Source of the DNA: Bacteroidetes bacterium GWA2_30_7
GTDB taxonomy: Bacteria; Bacteroidota; Bacteroidia; Bacteroidales; GWF2-33-38
Reading direction: 5' to 3'
Length of the DNA stretch: 8,870 bases
Assembly (NCBI GenBank): GCA_001768155.1
Contig: MENC01000045.1
Coordinates: forward strand, 7,899 to 16,768
Each line of letters opens with the position of its first letter. Position 1 is the first letter of the stretch. A model generated the notes under the pieces. The model had not been told where the DNA came from. It did no database searches and saw only the letters and a program-made list of their open reading frames with translations. Positions 1 to 6,879 of the stretch are shown piece by piece. Both the position numbers and the translations under genes were made by a program.

Positions 1-1017
1 TATTACGACGATATTTATCTATCAAATTTTTCTGAATCATCAAAAACTTGGGAATTAGCAAAACAATTACCTAATCCGATTAATACAACTGGTCACGACG
101 CTAACACTAGCATTTCACCAGATGGAAATACAATTTTTATTTATAAAAATATTAATGGAGTTACAAAAAGTGGAGATATTTACTATTCAACTAAAAAAGG
201 AGCAAATGAATGGTCAGAGCCATTGCCTATTGATGAAAAGTTAATAAATAGCACATATTTTGAAAGTTCAGCTTGTATAACTTCTGATGGCAATACAATT
301 TTTTTTGTTAGTGAAAGATTAGACGGATATGGAAATTCAGATATTTATACATCTAAAAAAGAAGGTACAGGCTGGGGAAAACCAGTAAATATTGGCTCTG
401 TAATTAATACAATTGACGATGAAATTGGTGTATTTATTCATCCCGATGGAAAAACATTGTTTTTCAGTTCAAATGGTCATAATACAATGGGTAGTTACGA
501 TATTTTCATGAGTGTTTTTAAAGACGGAGTATGGTCAATACCTGTTAATATGGGCTATCCAATTAATACCACAAAAGATGAAATTCATTTTGTATTATCA
601 ACTGATGGCAAAACTGCCTATTTATCAAGTTCAAGAGATGGTGGAAATGGAAAAACTGATATTTATCAAGTTGATATGACAAACTATTATAAAGCAAATA
701 AAAACATTGATAAAGACTTAGTTAATAAATTAACTGGACCAACCCTATCTATTGTAAAAGGCTCAATAGTTGATGCAGAAACAAGTCTTCCTGTCATTAT
801 TGAACTTATTATTAAAGATACCGAAGATAACAAAGAAATTGCTAAAGTTTCTTCAAATGAAAAAGGCGAATATTTTATAACCCTTCCATCAGAAAAAAAA
901 TATGAAATAATTGTTAATAACAATAAGTATAAACCTTTAGATATTAAATTCAAACTTCCTAAAGGGACAAATGAAACTTATACTTTAACAAAACACATAT
1001 TATTAAATAAAAAATAA
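1..1017 (+). CDS. PD40 beta-propeller / carboxypeptidase-regulatory-like protein, 5' end outside window
   Basis: The frame is open from base 1 to the TAA at 1015-1017 (338 residues visible), so this is the C-terminal part of a larger protein; the TTG at 223 is an internal Leu codon, not a start. Four PD40-type blades are visible, each with an [S/T/H]xDGxT core: SPDGNTIF near residue 40, TSDGNTIFF near 94, HPDGKTLFF near 147 and STDGKTAYL near 200, separated by DIY/DIF and INTxxDE motifs. From about residue 250 to the end (IVKGSIVDAET...GEYFITLP...YEIIV) there is a CRD-like beta-sandwich. Such proteins in Bacteroidota are exported and cell-envelope associated. The order propeller then CRD matches the type IX secretion protein PorE and related OmpA-family proteins, but here the gene ends right after the CRD with no OmpA peptidoglycan-binding domain. 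The family call is firm; a specific role is not. Confidence 0.85.
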   Translation, partial: YYDDIYLSNFSESSKTWELAKQLPNPINTTGHDANTSISPDGNTIFIYKNINGVTKSGDIYYSTKKGANEWSEPLPIDEKLINSTYFESSACITSDGNTIFFVSERLDGYGNSDIYTSKKEGTGWGKPVNIGSVINTIDDEIGVFIHPDGKTLFFSSNGHNTMGSYDIFMSVFKDGVWSIPVNMGYPINTTKDEIHFVLSTDGKTAYLSSSRDGGNGKTDIYQVDMTNYYKANKNIDKDLVNKLTGPTLSIVKGSIVDAETSLPVIIELIIKDTEDNKEIAKVSSNEKGEYFITLPSEKKYEIIVNNNKYKPLDIKFKLPKGTNETYTLTKHILLNKK

Positions 1018-1036
1018 TTATTAATTTAAATAACTG

Positions 1037-1067
1037 AAAACGATGTGCTTGCACATCGTTTTTTTTT
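1037..1067 (+). terminator. Rho-independent terminator after the PD40/CRD gene
   Basis: AACGATGTGC (1039-1048) and GCACATCGTT (1051-1060) form a perfect stem around a tight turn. The stem can be extended by A-T pairs and runs into a T-tract ending at 1067. It lies 20 bp after the stop of the PD40/CRD gene and ends only 13 bp before the next start codon at 1081. Confidence 0.88.
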
Positions 1068-1080
1068 AATTACCATTCTT

Positions 1081-2826
1081 ATGAAATCTATATTTATTTT
1101 AATTGCAATAAACCTACTTTTATTTTACAAATCAATATCACAAAATTTATATGAAATTACTGAAGAAAATATCAAATCACATATTTCTTTTTTAGCTTCA
1201 GATAAATTAGAAGGCAGAAAACCAGGAACCGTAACAGACAGTCTTTCGGCAGATTATATTTATAATCAATTTAAAAACGCTGATATGAGTTTTTTTAAAA
1301 ATGAGCATTATCAAAAATTTGAAGTAATATCGGGAGTTACTTTTGGTTCAAAAGATTGTAAACTTGATGGGCAAGCTCTTAAATTCAATGACGAATATTT
1401 TACACACTATAATTCACCAAATATAAAGCTTAATTCAGAAATAATTTTTGCAAGTTATGGAATCGAAACAGAAAATAAAGATATAGACAATTACAACAAT
1501 ATAGATGTAAAAGATAAGTGGGTAATGCTAGTTAATGGATTTCCCGAAAATTATTCAAACGATTCTAAACAATCAAATTTAGCAGGAATTAATACAAAGA
1601 TTATCAAAGCAAAAGACAAAGGTGCTGCCGGCGTTATTATAATTTCAACAGAAAAAAATCCACTTCACAACAAATATCAATATGGTTTAACTTATGGTTT
1701 GCCTTTAATTATTGTAACTGAAAAAACTGCTGATTTAATTTTAAAAAAGAGTGGTAATAAAATAACTAAAATCATTAAAAATTTATCTAAAAATAAAAAA
1801 GTTGAAGCATTTAATACAAAAACTATTCTTAATGCAAATATCGAAGTTATTACACATAAAGTTAAAACTCAAAACATAATAGGTTATATTGAAGGTTCTG
1901 ATGAAAAATTAAAAGAACAATTCATTGTTATTGGCGCTCATTTCGACCATTTAGGATTTGGCGGAGAAGAGTCAACATCACGAATGCCCGATACAATTGC
2001 AATTCATAATGGGGCTGATGATAATGCTTCAGGAACAGCCGGTGTTATTGAGTTAGCAAAAAAAATTGGAGCAAATAAATCAAAATTTAAACGTTCTATT
2101 ATAGTATGTGCATTTAGTGCTGAAGAGTTAGGATTATTAGGTTCTAAATATTTTGTAAATAATTTACCGGTTGAAAAAGATAGCATAGTGTTTATGGCTA
2201 ATTTTGACATGATTGGTCGTTATGGTGAAACGTTACAATTGTTATGTGCAAGCTCTGCAAAAGAATTAGACTCATTAATTAAAATTTCACATACCGATAC
2301 GACTTTAAAAATAAAACCATCGTTGAGTATTTCGGGAGGTTCTGACCACTCATCATTTTATTATGAAAACATTCCATGTGTTTTTTTCTTTACAGGAATG
2401 CACAGCGATTATCATACTCCACTTGATGATATTGAAAAAATTAATTTCGCAGGGGAAAAAAAAATATTAGATTATGGATATAACCTTTTAAAAACTATTG
2501 ATAGTAGTTCCGACAGGCTTACTTATGTAAAATCTTCGAGTAAAGAAGAAGGAAGCTCAAGAAATAACATGAAAGTAACGTTAGGAATAATGCCTGATTT
2601 TACTTCATCCGAAAACAATGGGCTTTTGGTTGGAGGTGTTACTAAAGACGGACCAGCCGAAAAAGGTGGAATTTTAAAAGGAGATATTATTAAAGCAATT
2701 AATGGGAAAAAAATCGAAAACATTTACGATTATATGACTAGACTTGGCGAATTAAAAGCAGGTCAAAAGATTTCTGTTGAGGTACTTAGAAAAGCAGAAA
2801 ATATTACTTTAAAAGTTCAGCTTTAA
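1081..2826 (+). CDS. Exported M28-family metallopeptidase with PA and PDZ domains
   Basis: Predicted zinc aminopeptidase/carboxypeptidase-type exopeptidase acting outside the cytoplasm. I start it at ATG 1081 (581 residues). The in-frame GTG at 1045 lies inside the upstream terminator stem, and only the 1081 start gives a clean signal peptide (MKSIFILIAINLLLFY, then KSISQ). A protease-associated (PA) insert spans roughly residues 110-250 (GAAGVIIIS at 181). The M28 domain has all five expected zinc ligands and the catalytic acid: H287 in GAHFDHLG, D313 in GADDNASG, E348 (general base) and E349 in SAEELG, D376 in NFDMIG, and H445 in DYHTPLDD. A PDZ domain closes the protein from about residue 499 (GLLVGGVTKDGPAEKGG...GDIIKAINGKKI). 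The M28 + PDZ layout is common in Bacteroidota. No lipobox, no type IX C-terminal signal and no Shine-Dalgarno are seen. The substrate is unknown, probably peptides for nutrition. Confidence 0.92.
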   Translation: MKSIFILIAINLLLFYKSISQNLYEITEENIKSHISFLASDKLEGRKPGTVTDSLSADYIYNQFKNADMSFFKNEHYQKFEVISGVTFGSKDCKLDGQALKFNDEYFTHYNSPNIKLNSEIIFASYGIETENKDIDNYNNIDVKDKWVMLVNGFPENYSNDSKQSNLAGINTKIIKAKDKGAAGVIIISTEKNPLHNKYQYGLTYGLPLIIVTEKTADLILKKSGNKITKIIKNLSKNKKVEAFNTKTILNANIEVITHKVKTQNIIGYIEGSDEKLKEQFIVIGAHFDHLGFGGEESTSRMPDTIAIHNGADDNASGTAGVIELAKKIGANKSKFKRSIIVCAFSAEELGLLGSKYFVNNLPVEKDSIVFMANFDMIGRYGETLQLLCASSAKELDSLIKISHTDTTLKIKPSLSISGGSDHSSFYYENIPCVFFFTGMHSDYHTPLDDIEKINFAGEKKILDYGYNLLKTIDSSSDRLTYVKSSSKEEGSSRNNMKVTLGIMPDFTSSENNGLLVGGVTKDGPAEKGGILKGDIIKAINGKKIENIYDYMTRLGELKAGQKISVEVLRKAENITLKVQL

Positions 2827-2874
2827 TAATTAAAAATTCAGGAGGCGAACGAGAGCGGGATTTTAGAGGCTGAA

Positions 2875-2901
2875 CATTTCGATTATGCTCAATGACCACC
2901 T
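2875..2901 (+). repeat. Dispersed 27-nt intergenic repeat, copy 1
   Basis: The stretch CATTTCGATTATGCTCAATG continuing into ACCACCT matches 7878-7904 at 25 of 27 positions in the same orientation; the two differences are T/C transitions. It sits in the gap between the convergent M28 and radical SAM genes. It looks like part of an interspersed genomic repeat family. Confidence 0.75.
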
Positions 2902-2911
2902 GAAGAAATAG

Positions 2912-2940
2912 GTTCGATTGAGGCAGAGCCTCAGACGAAC
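2912..2940. repeat. Inverted repeat / hairpin in convergent gap
   Basis: GTTCG (2912-2916) pairs with CGAAC (2936-2940). After a 2x2 mismatch, TGAGGC (2919-2924) pairs with GCCTCA (2928-2933) around an AGA loop. It lies between two convergent genes and so could stop or stabilise both transcripts, but neither strand has a T-tract after it, so a classical terminator is doubtful. Fragments such as GAGGC and GCGAAC recur nearby (2842-2849, 2943-2947), suggesting repeat-derived DNA. Confidence 0.5.
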
Positions 2941-2953
2941 TTGAGGCTTGTGG

Positions 2954-4786
2954 TTATATTTCTATGATTGATACGATGGTTGAATAGTCATTATTAAAAT
3001 ACAAAAGATATTCCTGTTTTAGATTTTGTAATATTTCTATGATTCGTTGATTTGATATTTTTTTATGCTTTTCTTGAAGATGATTTGATAAATTTTCAAA
3101 TGATTGAACTTTATCGTTACAGAATTTTAAAGTATTGATATATTCCTGTTCATCGAAAATTATTTTTTTTAATAATATTTCATTACAATATTCAACATAA
3201 TAATAAATTCCTTCTGATTCATTGATTTTATATGAATATTTTTTAGTTGTATAATGGTCTTCTATTATTGAATAATATTGCCAGAGTTTTTCGTTTGTTA
3301 CTGCATTTTTATTATAACCAAATAAATTAAATCGGTCTTTAATTAAATCAGATGGAAGATTTGATGCTATTGTATTGTTATCGTATTTTGTTTTTTCTTC
3401 TTCTGACAATTGTTTAAAATATTTTGCTTCTTTTTTCAGATTAAAAAATCCTAATAAATGATTTAATGAAAATTGCGGATTACTGAAATAGAACCTGAAA
3501 TATTTTAAATTTTCAATACTTTGAATAACATCTGCTTCGGTTTCATCGGGAACTCCTTTAATGAGGTTAACAGGACATTTTACGCCTGCTTTCTGCAATC
3601 CTTTAATTAATAAAATATTATGTGCTAAGGTATTGCTTTTGTTCATTTTTTTCAGAATATTTTCTGATATTGCTTCATAGCCTGCCGAAACTTGCGAAAA
3701 CCCAGCTAATGAAAGTTTTTTGTATATGTTCATATTTAGTTCGGGATGAATTATAAACTCGCCCCAAAATGTGAGCATTTTATTTTTTTTTGATAAATAT
3801 TCAATTAATAAATCAAGCATTTTTTCAAATCTTGAAATATCTAAGCCAATTATATCATTATCAACAAAAATGAAATATTCTGTGCCATATTTTTCATTCA
3901 TGAATTGAATTTCTTCAAGAACATTTTCAGGGGTTCGTTCACGGTATTTATAACCATGACTGTAGTTACAGAATTTGCATTTTTTCCAAGAGCATCCACG
4001 AATTAGGTTTATTGGTATTTTTGAAGGGTTTTTTCCTGATTGTTCGACATAATCTGAATATTCGGGATATAAATATTCTTCAAAATTCAAATATTGGCTA
4101 AATGCATGTGTGGTTATTATATTTTGAGCTTGATTTCTGTAAGCTAATCTTGAAATTGTATTGTAATCAATAATATTAGAATGTATTTGTTGGCACAAAT
4201 TTAATAAAGGGTATTCTCCTTCGCCCCATATTGCAAAATCAATATGCAAACTGGTTTTAAGTATTTCGATTGCTCCAAAGCTGCTTTCAAAACCACCAAT
4301 TACAATTTTTATTTCGGGTTTTCTTTTCTTTATTTCTTCTGCCAGAATGATTCCGGGAATCCATTGATAAAATTTTGAACTTAATCCAAATATCAAAACA
4401 TTTTCAAAATCAATTTTATCAAGTTCTTGATTTATTATTCTGTAAATATTCGATTTGGCGGTTTCTAACCATTCTGTGTAATTCTTTTCACTAGTTGTAA
4501 TCCATGATGGTTTTAATGCTTGGAGATTTACTTTTATTCTGTTTATTGAATCGTTATCGTTATGTTGCTGTGAAATATAATAACAATAGGGGATTAATCG
4601 AACTTGTGCTGTTGCAGTAGAATTTGAATCTAAATCGGATAATAACTTGTTTAAAGTCAAGTTCCAGTACTTAATTTCGGTTTCAAATCCATTTGATTGC
4701 ATAAAGCTTTTTAGAATTGATAGTGCTGCCGATGGCATATCGGTATCGGCAGGGGGAAGATAGTTTAGTATTATTTTTTTCTTCAT
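2954..4786 (-). CDS. B12-binding-type radical SAM protein, resembling RiPP-maturation methyltransferases
   Basis: 610-residue cytoplasmic protein. Residues 1-240 look like a cobalamin-binding-type Rossmann domain (PPADTDMPSAALSILKSF at the N-terminus, IVIGGFESSFG at 162, DFAIWGEGEYPLL at 183), though the DxHxxG base-off motif is absent. The radical SAM core follows with C265, C270 and C273 in IRGCSWKKCKFCNY, the candidate ligands of a [4Fe-4S] cluster. The spacing is CX4CX2C rather than the usual CX3CX2C. Downstream, IFVDNDI (306), GYEAISENILKKMNK (369) and NLIKGVPDETEAD (407) match what I recall of the cobalamin radical SAM group that includes RiPP maturases. Residues 450-610 are a lysine-rich C-terminal extension without a recognised domain. 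It starts 8 bp after the metallopeptidase gene, so the two are probably one transcript. Radical SAM identity is secure; methyltransferase or RiPP function is inference. Confidence 0.85.
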   Translation of the reverse strand: MKKKIILNYLPPADTDMPSAALSILKSFMQSNGFETEIKYWNLTLNKLLSDLDSNSTATAQVRLIPYCYYISQQHNDNDSINRIKVNLQALKPSWITTSEKNYTEWLETAKSNIYRIINQELDKIDFENVLIFGLSSKFYQWIPGIILAEEIKKRKPEIKIVIGGFESSFGAIEILKTSLHIDFAIWGEGEYPLLNLCQQIHSNIIDYNTISRLAYRNQAQNIITTHAFSQYLNFEEYLYPEYSDYVEQSGKNPSKIPINLIRGCSWKKCKFCNYSHGYKYRERTPENVLEEIQFMNEKYGTEYFIFVDNDIIGLDISRFEKMLDLLIEYLSKKNKMLTFWGEFIIHPELNMNIYKKLSLAGFSQVSAGYEAISENILKKMNKSNTLAHNILLIKGLQKAGVKCPVNLIKGVPDETEADVIQSIENLKYFRFYFSNPQFSLNHLLGFFNLKKEAKYFKQLSEEEKTKYDNNTIASNLPSDLIKDRFNLFGYNKNAVTNEKLWQYYSIIEDHYTTKKYSYKINESEGIYYYVEYCNEILLKKIIFDEQEYINTLKFCNDKVQSFENLSNHLQEKHKKISNQRIIEILQNLKQEYLLYFNNDYSTIVSIIEI

Positions 4787-4794
4787 AGTTATAT

Positions 4795-5589
4795 TTATCT
4801 TTCTTCAAATAGAAATTCCTGCATTTCTTTAGAAATTCCATAGAGAAAGTTTTTCATATAGTTTATTTTTTTTTCAAGTGAATTATCTGTTTTTGCAAAT
4901 TCTTCAATTTTTTTTCTTTCTGTATCTACAAACAGTATTGCAAATATTTCTGCTTTATCTTCTTCTATTGATGAGGCTGAATATAAATTGATAAATCCTT
5001 TTATTGGATGGCTCATTTCATAGGCATTTATTTTTTTATCGTACATGGAATTTCCTCCGCTTCCATAATGAAATGATGTGTCGTTAAACAAAGCCCATAA
5101 AGGGTCTTTATAAAACGAACTTCCGTTTATTTCTTCTTCTATCATGTGATAGAATTCGTGATGAATTGTGTGTTTATAATAATCGGGATAGTAATTAATT
5201 TGTGGATATTGTAAATATAAAACTTCGTTTTCTCTGTCGGGAACAGCTGTTCTTATATTTCCGTTTGTATTTGTTACTTCTTTAACTATTGCTATATATT
5301 TTAGGTTTACTTTATGAATAAATTGTACAGGATATTTATTAAATTCTTTATTGAAGAGCTTTATATAATCGTATAATTTTACATAATCTGAATCGGGAGC
5401 AAGGCTATATTTTCGCTTTATATCAAAAATAGAATCGGGAAGTTTTGTATCGTAATATATTTTGATTTGATATTTATTTTCAATTTTTGAAATTGTTGAT
5501 TTTATTGAATCGTTAATTGCTTTATTTTCTGCTTTAATGCTAATAGTTATAAAAGGCAACAATATAATTGAAAACAGGAACAGCTTCAT
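4795..5589 (-). CDS. Secreted zinc metallopeptidase (HExxH, lethal-factor-like active site pattern)
   Basis: 264 residues with a cleavable signal peptide (MKLFLFSIILLPFITISIKA) and no lipobox cysteine, so probably periplasmic or secreted. The zinc motif is HEFYH (H144, E145, H148). Sixty residues on, YSASSIEEDKAE (203-214) supplies a Tyr and a Glu seven residues apart (Y203, E210). That spacing equals the catalytic Tyr728 / zinc ligand Glu735 pair of anthrax lethal factor (family M34), which also has AE at the positions matching A213/E214. This makes it a likely gluzincin of the M34-like or putative zinc-binding metallopeptidase type common in Bacteroidota; it is not itself a toxin domain by anything seen here. 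It is the first gene of a probable two-gene operon with the radical SAM gene (8-bp gap). The natural substrate is unknown. Start at ATG 5589; no Shine-Dalgarno. Confidence 0.78.
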   Translation of the reverse strand: MKLFLFSIILLPFITISIKAENKAINDSIKSTISKIENKYQIKIYYDTKLPDSIFDIKRKYSLAPDSDYVKLYDYIKLFNKEFNKYPVQFIHKVNLKYIAIVKEVTNTNGNIRTAVPDRENEVLYLQYPQINYYPDYYKHTIHHEFYHMIEEEINGSSFYKDPLWALFNDTSFHYGSGGNSMYDKKINAYEMSHPIKGFINLYSASSIEEDKAEIFAILFVDTERKKIEEFAKTDNSLEKKINYMKNFLYGISKEMQEFLFEER

Positions 5590-5639
5590 AGGTGTACGAA
5601 ATTAATTTTTAAATATAAATAATTATTGAAGGTATTTGT

Positions 5640-5685
5640 AAAAAAAAACAAAAAAAATGGTAATCGACATTTGCCGATTACCATT
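5640..5685 (-). terminator. Rho-independent terminator of the 315-residue CRD protein gene
   Basis: Read on the minus strand, an 11-bp perfect stem (5675-5685 with 5656-5666, core ATGGTAATCG / CGATTACCAT) with an 8-nt loop is followed by a long T-tract broken by one G (5657 down to 5641). It lies 43 bp after the stop codon at 5728 and 51 bp before the metallopeptidase start, so it separates the two transcription units. Confidence 0.9.
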
Positions 5686-5727
5686 AATCACAACCCAATT
5701 AAGAATCATCTCTTACATTATGAAAAA

Positions 5728-6675
5728 CTATTGAATTTCGGAGGAGGATATTGATTCGAGTATTAAAATAAGTTTTGTGGTTTCGCCATTGACAACAGTA
5801 AAGTTTAGGGATTTTTCGACATATCCGATTTTTCTGATTTTTATTTTGTAGTTGCCTTCTACTAAGTTGACTACTCGGAATGTGCCTTTTGTACCTGTCT
5901 TTTTGGATATTTCGTTTATTACTTCTTTGTTGTTTGGATTTTTAGGAATGTTGGTAATGAGTGCAGATACTTTTGGAATTGGATTTCCATTTTTGTCGTT
6001 GATTAATACAGACAAGGCTGTGGTTTGACCGCCTGTGGATATTATTATTCGAGCGGTTTTGTATTGACTGTAGAAATCGGGATTAGTAGTTTTGAAAACT
6101 TCGATGTCTAAATCTAATCGAGTAGCTAATAATTCATCGATTTCTTTGATGTATTGTGCAATATTTTGTGTTGCATTTTTTAATATTGCTTTTGATGTTT
6201 GTGGCTTAGTAACTACTGATGTGTAGGTAGTAATGGCTGTTTGTAGGTCGGTAATTGTTGTAGCTGGAACATCGTAGTTGGCTAATTCTGTAGCGTAGGT
6301 GTTTGCTTTTGAAAGAATTAAATCACAAATACCTACTATATTGGTATCTCTAGCTTTATCCATATCGGAAGCAGTGAAGTGTATGTTTGCAAGTAGCTCT
6401 GTGTTTGCTGATACTCTTGCGTAGGATTCGAGACGGTTAGCAATAAACAGGGCTTTGTCGGTCATTGCTACTCGTTTGATTGCTTTTTCGGATGTAACTC
6501 CAGTGATGTTTGTGATTTGAATATCACGGTTTTGTTCGACTAACCTGATTCTTGATTTTAACAGATTATAGGTTGCTTTAAAAGCATTGTTACTATTCCA
6601 AACTGTTTGGAATTTGTCACATGTACTTTCTGTTTTTAAGCACATGCTAAGTTTGTCTTCCTGAGAGTTTTGCAT
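5728..6675 (-). CDS. Helical protein with C-terminal carboxypeptidase-regulatory-like domain, function unknown
   Basis: 315 residues starting at ATG 6675 (MQNSQEDKLSMCLKTESTCD). There is no signal peptide or membrane segment. Residues 1-205 are predominantly helical, with Thr/Ala-rich stretches (for example 128-172) and a DPDF-like element (TTNPDFYSQYKTARII, 196-211). Residues 218-308 form a CRD-like beta-sandwich: LSVLINDKNGNPIPKVSALI, then GTKGTFRVVNLVEGNYKIKIRK and GYVEKSLNFTV. From memory, Bacteroidota encode a family starting with a [KQ]EDKLSMxL motif and ending in such a domain; no function is established to my knowledge. CRD domains are usually extracytoplasmic, so the missing export signal is odd. 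It may be exported by another route or act in the cytoplasm. It has its own terminator downstream and a 635-bp gene-poor stretch upstream. Confidence 0.72.
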   Translation of the reverse strand: MQNSQEDKLSMCLKTESTCDKFQTVWNSNNAFKATYNLLKSRIRLVEQNRDIQITNITGVTSEKAIKRVAMTDKALFIANRLESYARVSANTELLANIHFTASDMDKARDTNIVGICDLILSKANTYATELANYDVPATTITDLQTAITTYTSVVTKPQTSKAILKNATQNIAQYIKEIDELLATRLDLDIEVFKTTNPDFYSQYKTARIIISTGGQTTALSVLINDKNGNPIPKVSALITNIPKNPNNKEVINEISKKTGTKGTFRVVNLVEGNYKIKIRKIGYVEKSLNFTVVNGETTKLILILESISSSEIQ

Positions 6676-6776
6676 AATTAATAAATTTAAAGATTAGTAA
6701 TTAAAGATTTAAAAATGCATTTATATAGAAAATGATTTTTTTTTGGTTTTATTGTGTGAGGTGTTATTTTTTTTAA

Positions 6777-6812
6777 CCCTCACCCGACCTCTCCCAAAGG
6801 GAGAGGGGAAAG
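6777..6812 (+). repeat. Palindromic interspersed repeat, copy 1 (intergenic)
   Basis: A C-rich arm followed by CCTCTCCC-AAA-GGGAGAGG (6788-6806), a perfect 8-bp stem with an AAA loop, then GGAAAG. It matches 8705-8740 at 28 of 36 positions in the same orientation. Two stem pairs differ by compensatory changes on both sides, so pairing is kept. It is followed by A-rich DNA on both strands, so it is not a terminator. It lies upstream of the 315-residue gene, after a T-rich stretch (6676-6776) in which I see no clear promoter. Confidence 0.78.
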
Positions 6813-6817
6813 AAAAG

Positions 6818-6850
6818 AATTGTTAAATTGTTAAATTGCTACATTGTTAA
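6818..6850 (-). repeat. AT-rich repeat, left copy of an inverted pair
   Basis: The reverse complement of this 33-nt stretch matches 7931-7963 at 30 of 33 positions (shared core AGCAATTTAACAATTTA). The element has internal ATTGTTAA sub-repeats. It stands next to the palindromic repeat at 6777-6812 and directly before the 21-bp tandem array. Confidence 0.65.
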
Positions 6851-6879
6851 TTACACTCCAAGTATTGATTTTGTTGGGG

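Noticed and set aside
223..225. TTG at 223 as start of the PD40/CRD gene
   Set aside because: The frame is open to base 1 and the upstream part encodes another PD40 blade.
687..953. Minus-strand open frame of 88 codons inside the PD40/CRD gene
   Set aside because: Shadow of the plus-strand gene, hydrophobic because it is antisense to polar AT-rich codons; the same applies to minus frames at 2004-2210 and 2523-2723.
1045..1080. GTG start at 1045 for the M28 peptidase
   Set aside because: It lies within the terminator stem and would bury the signal peptide behind 12 extra residues.
5590..5640. Bacteroidota-type promoter (TATATTTA near 5608-5615, minus strand) for the metallopeptidase gene
   Set aside because: The -7 box is imperfect (TAnnTTTG expected) and I see no convincing -33 TTG at the right distance, so the AT-rich context makes it unreliable.
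6788..6806. GC-rich hairpin as a terminator
   Set aside because: No T-tract follows on either strand; its match to the copy inside the ABC gene marks it as an interspersed repeat.
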